The translations under genes were made by a program, and so were the position numbers. DNA of 5,185 bases from positions 1-5,185 of the forward strand of contig JAFZOE010000349.1 of assembly GCA_017552845.1 (NCBI GenBank), in the 5' to 3' direction. This DNA is from Clostridia bacterium. GTDB lineage: Bacteria > Bacillota > Clostridia > Oscillospirales > Acutalibacteraceae. This document shows, piece by piece, positions 1 to 3,646 of the stretch; position 1 is the first letter of the stretch, and every line of letters begins with the position of its first letter. Below the pieces are notes generated by a model, which was given only the letters and a program-made list of their open reading frames with translations, made no database searches and was not told the DNA's origin.

Positions 1-91
1 CGAGTGTCGCATTAAGGCTATCCCATACTACAAAATCGCCTTCTATGCCACATTTGGGACATGTAATCTTTTCGTTAGTATGCTTCGACAT
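1..91 (-). CDS. CpXC-domain zinc-ribbon protein, N-terminal part only
   Basis: The frame opens with ATG at 91-89 and runs off the left edge with no stop, so only 30 codons are visible. The translation is MSKHTNEKITCPKCGIEGDF followed by VVWDSLNATL. The Cys-Pro-x-Cys pair at residues 11-14 followed by a 'vWdSlNatL' stretch is the typical opening of CpXC-domain proteins, a presumed zinc-binding family of uncertain biochemical role. No function is claimed beyond a probable metal-binding N-terminus. The start is supported by AGGAGG six bases upstream and by a promoter just ahead of it. It lies 63 bp downstream of the restriction-modification gene on the same strand, but its own promoter suggests independent transcription. 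A generic zinc-ribbon protein is the alternative. Confidence 0.7.
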   Translation of the reverse strand, partial: MSKHTNEKITCPKCGIEGDFVVWDSLNATL

Positions 92-97
92 AAGAAT

Positions 98-103
98 CCT
101 CCT
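98..103 (-). promoter_or_regulatory. Shine-Dalgarno site of the CpXC gene
   Basis: On the minus strand AGGAGG lies six bases before the ATG at 91. It is a full match to the anti-Shine-Dalgarno core and fixes the start of the truncated gene. It matters again because the loop of the hairpin at 3534-3553 is its exact complement. Confidence 0.8.
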
Positions 104-111
104 ACATTATT

Positions 112-140
112 ATTATCTTCATAGAGTGAAAAGCTGCCAA
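112..140 (-). promoter_or_regulatory. Sigma-A-type promoter of the CpXC gene
   Basis: On the minus strand TTGGCA (140-135) and GATAAT (117-112) are separated by 17 bp, each one mismatch from the TTGACA/TATAAT consensus. A start about seven bases after the -10 box would fall near 105, giving a leader of about 14 nt that still contains the AGGAGG site. The promoter occupies the gap after the stop of the upstream restriction-modification gene, where I see no terminator hairpin, so read-through is also possible. Confidence 0.6.
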
Positions 141-154
141 TATAATTCTTCGCA

Positions 155-2929
155 CTATTTAGTAAGAATCTGATACATTTTCATAAGCTCGGCAACGCAT
201 TCGCTCTCGGTCATATTGAGCGGAAAACCGTAAGCCTGCATAACGGCGCGGTCATTCTGCTGGTGGGCTTGTAATAAATCAGTAAAAAGAGTGAAGTTCT
301 CTCCATACAGTTGAGCGAATGAACATTCGGCGTATTTCGCCCTCGCGTCGAGAATTGCCTGAGCCGTTTGCTCGATTTTTGCCTTCTGCTCGTCTGTCGG
401 CGTCGGCCACGGGAAATTGTTATAAACTATTTTTACAGAATAGCGGTAACGCATTTCAAGCCTGCCGCAGACAGTTCGCATCCATGCCATGTGAACATTA
501 GAGGTCAGCACGCCGAAATGATAAAGCGTCGCGTCGGGTATGATTTGAACTGCATCCGAAGCAATAATATCATTGTTTACAAAATCAATTGGAACATATC
601 TTCGGCGTTCTGATGAAACCCTCGGCACAATTATATATTTGCTTTCAGGTTGTCTGATTTCTCCGAAAAGCATTGGTGTTTGAGCAAGCTTTTGCGTTGC
701 TTCTCTTTTGCTGTTTTTCCTTATTTCTTCAACCGATTTAATAGCATTGCAAACAGGCGGAATATCAATATAATCAATTGGTGAAATATCTTTTAACCAA
801 AGGCAATATCTTTCTTTGCCGTTAATAAATTCGTCAGCGCCGAGTATTTTTCTGAAAAGATGCTCAGCTTTGGGATATTTAGTGACAATTTCGTTCTTTT
901 TCTCAACAGAATAATTGCTTAAAAAACCGCTGTCGTTCGGCATACTTCCGAAATCCATTTCAGGAACATTGCAAAGCGGTTTTGAGCGACTTGATATTAA
1001 AACGTTGGGGGCGTCAAGTAGATATGCATTGATCAAATTAACACGCTTATACTTGTTTGATTCATATATAACTTTATCTTTTCTGTTTACATAAGAAAAG
1101 CCGATAATTACACAATGAACGTGAGCTTTTATGTTTGCTTCGCTGTCCCAACGGAACGTTCTGTTAGCAAAGATAATAACTATATCCTTATTGATATTTT
1201 CCCATAAAATCGCTGGTTGTTCTCCTTGAGATAAAGAGTTGGTTGAAACAAGTGCGGCTTCTATTTTTGTGCCGAGCATATAGTCGGCAGCTTTTTTATA
1301 CCAACAGGTAACATAGTCCATATCTCCAGCACCTTTGGCTTTTCCGAAAATGCCGAATAAATCGTCTTTCTGCTCTTTACTCATGAGTCTTGCGCCCACA
1401 AACGGCGGATTACCCATAATATAGCTGAGCTCAGACGCGGGGACAACCTCGTTCCAGTCAACGCGCAGGGCGTTGCCCTCGACAATATAAGCGTTAGTCG
1501 TGAGCGGGAGAAAATCGATATTCGTGTTGAGTATTGCCTCGGTCTCTTTAAGCATCTGGCTCTCGGCTATCCAGAGCGCCGTTTTCGCAACCGTTACCGC
1601 GAAATCGTTTATCTCAATGCCGTAAAACTGGCTTATCTCAACATAGACGCGGTCCGCTTCGCCGACCCCCGCAAAACGCCCCTGGTCTTTGTTTCTCAAT
1701 GAAAGCGCCTCGTTTTCGAGCTTGCGGAGCGAAATATAAGTCTCGGTTAAAAAGTTGCCCGAGCCGCAGGCGGGGTCGAGGAATTTAAGCCCCGCGAGCT
1801 TTTTGCGGAACTGCTCGATTTTATTGTTGCGGTTGGTTATCTCTTTTAATTCTTTTATGCTTTCAAATTCCGCTTTCAGGCCGTCGAGGAAAAGCGGGTC
1901 GATTACCTTGTGAATATTCTCTACCGAGGTGTAGTGCATACCGCCGCTGCGCCTCGTTTCGGGATTCAGGGTGCTTTCAAACACGGCGCCGAAAATGGTC
2001 GGGCTTATCAGCGACCAGTCAAAGCCGGAGCTCGCGTAGTCCAGAATCAGCGTTCTTATTTCATCGGTAAACTGCGGAATTTCAATATTGTCATCTTCAA
2101 AAAGCCCGCCGTTGACATAGGGGAAGGCGGCGAGGTCCTCATCCTCATAGGGGTCGCGGTCCTCAATTCTCGTGTTGAGAATGCGGAAAAGGTCAATGAG
2201 CGCCTTGCGGAAATTCTTTGAATCGAAATTCCTCAGATAGCTGTTAAACATGAGGTGCCTGCCGAAAACGCCTGCATCCTCCGCATAAAAGCAGAAAACA
2301 AGGCGCACGCAGAGCACATTGAGGCTTTTCTGCGAGTGCTCGCTCTCGGGGTCTTTATATTGGCGGTGCAGGGCGTCATAGAGCCTGCCGACTATTTCGC
2401 CCGCCGTGATAGAGATTTCTTCCTCGCGTTTCAGATTCTCGTTTCCTTCATCCACAAGGAAGCTCAGGCGGTAATATTCCTTCGGCAGATTCTCAAGCAT
2501 TATGCTCTCGGGCTCGCCGTTCGGGTTTTCCATATTATAAATAAGAAACTCTTTGAAATTGCAGGTGATTATCCAGCGCGGTCTCTGGGAATAGGGGAGC
2601 TCTGCGCTGTATCTTTTTGCCTGCTGAAAAGGAGTGAGCGAACTGCCGTCTGCCTGCTTTATGGGCGCTTTCAGATTCTTTTCAATGCTTTTCTGCTCAA
2701 TCATGACATGGGTTGACGGAATAAGAACATCAATAAAGCCCGTTGATTTATCGAGCTTCACCTGATCTTCAAACAGCACAAACTGCGGCGCATTCTCAAA
2801 GCCGAAAACCTGCTCCAAAAGCTCAATCCAGAATTTCTGGCTCTCGCCCTTTTCATAGCCCTTGCCGCGCCAGTTCTCAACGAACTGCTTCGCTGCTCTT
2901 TCCATTTCTTTAGCGGTTTTAAGTGACAT
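155..2929 (-). CDS. MmeI-family (type IIL) restriction-modification enzyme
   Basis: A single protein of 924 residues, close to MmeI (919), expected to methylate adenine in one strand of an asymmetric site and to cut DNA at a fixed distance away. Residues from the start at 2929: the nuclease signature is D67 followed after ten residues by E78-Q-K80 (the D...ExK pattern, DVLIPSTHVMIEQK). A helical linker follows to about 300. Methyltransferase motifs are GMHYTS at about 330 (motif X), FLDPACGSGNFL at 383-394 (motif I, SAM binding), GIEIN at 437 (motif II) and NPPF at 507-510 (catalytic motif IV). Family blocks follow: MDYVTCWYKKAADYM at 537 and FRWDSEA at 592. The recognition domain is probably about 600-830, ending near YNNFPWP (836-842), with a helical tail. 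All key residues are present, with no frameshift, so it looks active. An upstream in-frame ATG at 2941 would add MENV, but lacks a ribosome binding site. No separate methyltransferase or specificity gene is seen or needed. The target sequence cannot be read by eye. Confidence 0.93.
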   Translation of the reverse strand: MSLKTAKEMERAAKQFVENWRGKGYEKGESQKFWIELLEQVFGFENAPQFVLFEDQVKLDKSTGFIDVLIPSTHVMIEQKSIEKNLKAPIKQADGSSLTPFQQAKRYSAELPYSQRPRWIITCNFKEFLIYNMENPNGEPESIMLENLPKEYYRLSFLVDEGNENLKREEEISITAGEIVGRLYDALHRQYKDPESEHSQKSLNVLCVRLVFCFYAEDAGVFGRHLMFNSYLRNFDSKNFRKALIDLFRILNTRIEDRDPYEDEDLAAFPYVNGGLFEDDNIEIPQFTDEIRTLILDYASSGFDWSLISPTIFGAVFESTLNPETRRSGGMHYTSVENIHKVIDPLFLDGLKAEFESIKELKEITNRNNKIEQFRKKLAGLKFLDPACGSGNFLTETYISLRKLENEALSLRNKDQGRFAGVGEADRVYVEISQFYGIEINDFAVTVAKTALWIAESQMLKETEAILNTNIDFLPLTTNAYIVEGNALRVDWNEVVPASELSYIMGNPPFVGARLMSKEQKDDLFGIFGKAKGAGDMDYVTCWYKKAADYMLGTKIEAALVSTNSLSQGEQPAILWENINKDIVIIFANRTFRWDSEANIKAHVHCVIIGFSYVNRKDKVIYESNKYKRVNLINAYLLDAPNVLISSRSKPLCNVPEMDFGSMPNDSGFLSNYSVEKKNEIVTKYPKAEHLFRKILGADEFINGKERYCLWLKDISPIDYIDIPPVCNAIKSVEEIRKNSKREATQKLAQTPMLFGEIRQPESKYIIVPRVSSERRRYVPIDFVNNDIIASDAVQIIPDATLYHFGVLTSNVHMAWMRTVCGRLEMRYRYSVKIVYNNFPWPTPTDEQKAKIEQTAQAILDARAKYAECSFAQLYGENFTLFTDLLQAHQQNDRAVMQAYGFPLNMTESECVAELMKMYQILTK

Positions 2930-2935
2930 AACATT

Positions 2936-2939
2936 CTCC
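2936..2939 (-). promoter_or_regulatory. Ribosome binding site that decides the start of the restriction-modification gene
   Basis: On the minus strand GGAG lies six bases before the ATG at 2929-2927 and overlaps the competing upstream ATG at 2941-2939. No purine-rich site precedes that upstream ATG; the bases before it read ACATATTGTA. With transcription predicted to begin near 2952, the upstream ATG would have a leader of only about ten bases, so 2929 is preferred. Confidence 0.6.
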
Positions 2940-2948
2940 ATTACAATA

Positions 2949-2989
2949 TGTTGAAAATATTATAACGCACGCGCGTATTTATTTCAACA
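2949..2989. repeat. 8-bp inverted repeat bracketing the restriction-modification promoter
   Basis: TGTTGAAA at 2949-2956 is repeated in inverted orientation as TTTCAACA at 2982-2989, with 25 bp between the arms and 33 bp between arm centres, about three helical turns. One arm covers the -35 box and the other the predicted transcription start. This is the geometry of a repressor-binding site or of a looped operator. No regulator gene for it is visible in the window, so the role is inferred. Confidence 0.5.
2959..2987 (-). promoter_or_regulatory. Sigma-A promoter of the MmeI-like gene
   Basis: On the minus strand TTGAAA (2987-2982) and TATAAT (2964-2959) are separated by exactly 17 bp. The -10 box is perfect and the -35 box has five of six consensus bases read as TTGAAA versus TTGACA. 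The predicted start near 2952 gives a leader of about 23 nt to the ATG at 2929. The spacer contains the self-complementary octamer ACGCGCGT at 2969-2976, inside 14 bases of strict purine/pyrimidine alternation (2965-2978). Confidence 0.75.
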
Positions 2990-3007
2990 ATAATTAGCCT
3001 TGTTATT

Positions 3008-3035
3008 CTGACATAATAAGCTTAACAGATATAAT
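3008..3035 (+). promoter_or_regulatory. Possible plus-strand promoter
   Basis: CTGACA (3008-3013) and TATAAT (3030-3035) are 16 bp apart, giving five and six matches to consensus. The -35 box lies in the loop and right arm of the dyad at 2999-3020. No gene follows for more than 350 bp. A weak terminator-like element, ATGCCGG pairing with CCGGTAT and then five Ts, occurs at 3204-3248, so a short non-coding transcript of about 200 nt is conceivable. In an AT-rich spacer a chance match is a serious alternative. Confidence 0.3.
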
Positions 3036-3255
3036 GTCCCAAATAAAGGACATTCTCCCGCGTGAATTAAAAAACTATATTTTGCCCGCAGGCCGCAGGC
3101 AATACCAATATCTTGTATTTTCTTGTTCAATCCTCCAAATTTAATATTTACAATCCGTGAAATGCGTAACAGTTTATTCATAAACCGGGCGGGATGTGAT
3201 TTCATGCCGGCAATTTGCATAAAATATCAGGCATATCCGGTATTTTTTGTTGACA

Positions 3256-3329
3256 GTGCAAAAAACGGCAGGGGTCGATTTTGGTGCAATTTGCACAAAC
3301 GGAGATATCTGTAATTGTGCAATATGCCT
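3256..3329. promoter_or_regulatory. GTGCAA operator-like cluster upstream of the 40-codon gene
   Basis: GTGCAA occurs at 3256-3261, 3284-3289 and 3317-3322. The middle copy is part of a perfect 13-bp palindrome, GTGCAATTTGCAC (3284-3296), and the last belongs to a decayed version, GTGCAATATGCC, that touches the -35 box at 3329. The two dyads start 33 bp apart, placing them on the same face of the helix. Such a paired arrangement directly upstream of a promoter suggests binding by a dimeric transcription factor. Which factor is unknown. Confidence 0.5.
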
Positions 3330-3356
3330 TGACATTTCCGGCGAAAGTGGTATAAT
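3329..3356 (+). promoter_or_regulatory. Perfect-consensus sigma-A promoter of the small unit
   Basis: TTGACA (3329-3334) and TATAAT (3351-3356) both match consensus at all six positions, with a 16-bp spacer. The expected start is near 3363, giving a leader of about 29 nt before the ATG at 3392. This is the strongest promoter in the window, and the GTGCAA dyads abut it, so its activity is probably restrained or conditional. Confidence 0.8.
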
Positions 3357-3391
3357 AAAGCCACCGAAACACGAAAGGAAGGTTCTTAACT

Positions 3392-3514
3392 ATGAACAAA
3401 TACGAAAAAGAACTTGAATGGGTATTGATTGAGGAAATCGAGAATGACAAGAGATTCTTCTCCTGGAGCAAGTTCTTCAAAATCATGGCGCTTGAGAGTC
3501 TGCTCAGCAGATAA
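3392..3514 (+). CDS. Unrecognised 40-residue small protein
   Basis: I do not recognise this protein. The gene has a perfect promoter 35 bp upstream, AAGGAAGG (3375-3382) nine bases before ATG, a clean TAA stop, and a terminator 85 bases further on, so it is a self-contained unit. The protein begins MNKYEKELEWVLIEEIENDK (residues 1-20), an acidic, probably helical half. It continues with a basic, hydrophobic half, RFFSWSKFFKIMALESLLSR (21-40), with six aromatic or large hydrophobic residues spaced as in an amphipathic helix. There is no signal peptide, cysteine or full membrane span. It could associate with a membrane or with a partner protein, or be the coding part of a regulatory RNA. Its neighbours are a divergent restriction-modification gene and the convergent fhs. 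That it is translated is likely; any function is unknown. Confidence 0.65.
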   Translation: MNKYEKELEWVLIEEIENDKRFFSWSKFFKIMALESLLSR

Positions 3515-3533
3515 TCCCACACCGTCACCAAAT

Positions 3534-3553
3534 ATCCGCTCCTCCTGGCGGAT
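3534..3553 (+). promoter_or_regulatory. Hairpin with an anti-Shine-Dalgarno loop
   Basis: ATCCGC (3534-3539) pairs perfectly with GCGGAT (3548-3553), presenting the eight-base loop TCCTCCTG. The loop's first seven bases are the exact complement of AGGAGGA, a strong ribosome binding site. In RNA the loop could pair with mRNA start regions, for example that of the CpXC gene at 97-103 in this window. The hairpin itself is seen in the sequence; the targeting role is inferred. Confidence 0.45.
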
Positions 3554-3561
3554 TTCATATA

Positions 3562-3582
3562 CCGAAGCATTCAATGCTTTGG
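3562..3582 (+). other. Second hairpin in the 3' region of the small unit
   Basis: CCGAAGCAT (3562-3570) pairs with ATGCTTTGG (3574-3582) across a TCA loop, nine pairs including one G.T. It lies between the anti-Shine-Dalgarno hairpin and the terminator. No T-run follows, so it is not a terminator; it may stabilise the 3' end of the transcript. Confidence 0.45.
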
Positions 3583-3598
3583 ATTCATAAAAAGCGGC

Positions 3599-3632
3599 AG
3601 GCTGTCACCTTAAACGGTGACAGCCTTTTTTT
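3599..3632 (+). terminator. Strong intrinsic terminator, perhaps shared with fhs
   Basis: AGGCTGTCACC (3599-3609) and GGTGACAGCCT (3616-3626) form a perfect 11-bp stem with a TTAAAC loop, followed by a run of seven Ts (3626-3632). It ends the plus-strand small unit. Read on the minus strand, the same stem begins about 20 bases after the fhs stop and is followed by GCCGC and then five Ts, so it may also stop fhs transcription, though less ideally. Confidence 0.9.
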
Positions 3633-3646
3633 CAGCTTATATGTTA

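Larger units (their letters stand above)
2942..3391. other. Intergenic regulatory region without a supportable protein gene
   Basis: About 450 bp, rich in A and T, between the divergent restriction-modification gene and the plus-strand 40-codon gene. It holds two good promoters pointing outward (2959-2987 minus, 3329-3356 plus), a weaker plus-strand promoter candidate at 3008-3035, and an imperfect dyad at 2999-3020 (CTTGTTAT/ATAATAAG with one G.T pair). It also holds a 7-bp hairpin AATGTCC/GGACATT at about 3034-3055 and the GTGCAA cluster at 3256-3329. Open frames of 60-120 codons on either strand lack ribosome binding sites and resemblance to known proteins. Around 3070-3200 I see only an imperfect hairpin around the tandem GCAGGC copies near 3090-3100. 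Confidence 0.6.
3363..3632 (+). ncRNA. Predicted ~270-nt transcript, possible dual-function RNA
   Basis: The predicted start (near 3363) and the terminator (T-run ending at 3632) define a short transcript. About half of it codes for the 40-residue protein; the remaining 3' part (3515-3632) contains three successive hairpins: 3534-3553, 3562-3582 and the terminator 3599-3626. The first exposes an anti-Shine-Dalgarno loop. Structured 3' ends with C-rich loops are known in Gram-positive regulatory RNAs such as RNAIII and RsaE, some of which also encode small peptides. I saw no sequence similarity to a named RNA family, so this call is inference from layout. Confidence 0.3.

Noticed and set aside
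2984..3220. Minus-strand open frame of 78 codons in the spacer
   Set aside because: No ribosome binding site. It runs over the promoter region of the restriction-modification gene, and its sequence looks like chance translation of AT-rich DNA.
3250..3255. Extra TTGACA as another -35 box
   Set aside because: No acceptable -10 hexamer lies 15-19 bp downstream; the nearest is TCGATT at 3275-3280.
3123..3314. Plus-strand open frame of 63 codons starting at TTG
   Set aside because: No ribosome binding site, a rare start codon, and it covers the operator-like GTGCAA cluster.
3256..3322. GTGCAA copies as a CRISPR or iteron array
   Set aside because: Only three short copies with unequal spacing and no repeat longer than about 7 bp in direct orientation, so a transcription-factor site fits better.
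3202..3570. Minus-strand open frame of 122 codons opposite the small unit
   Set aside because: No ribosome binding site before its ATG, no resemblance to a known family, and it lies antisense to a unit with much better promoter, start and terminator signals.
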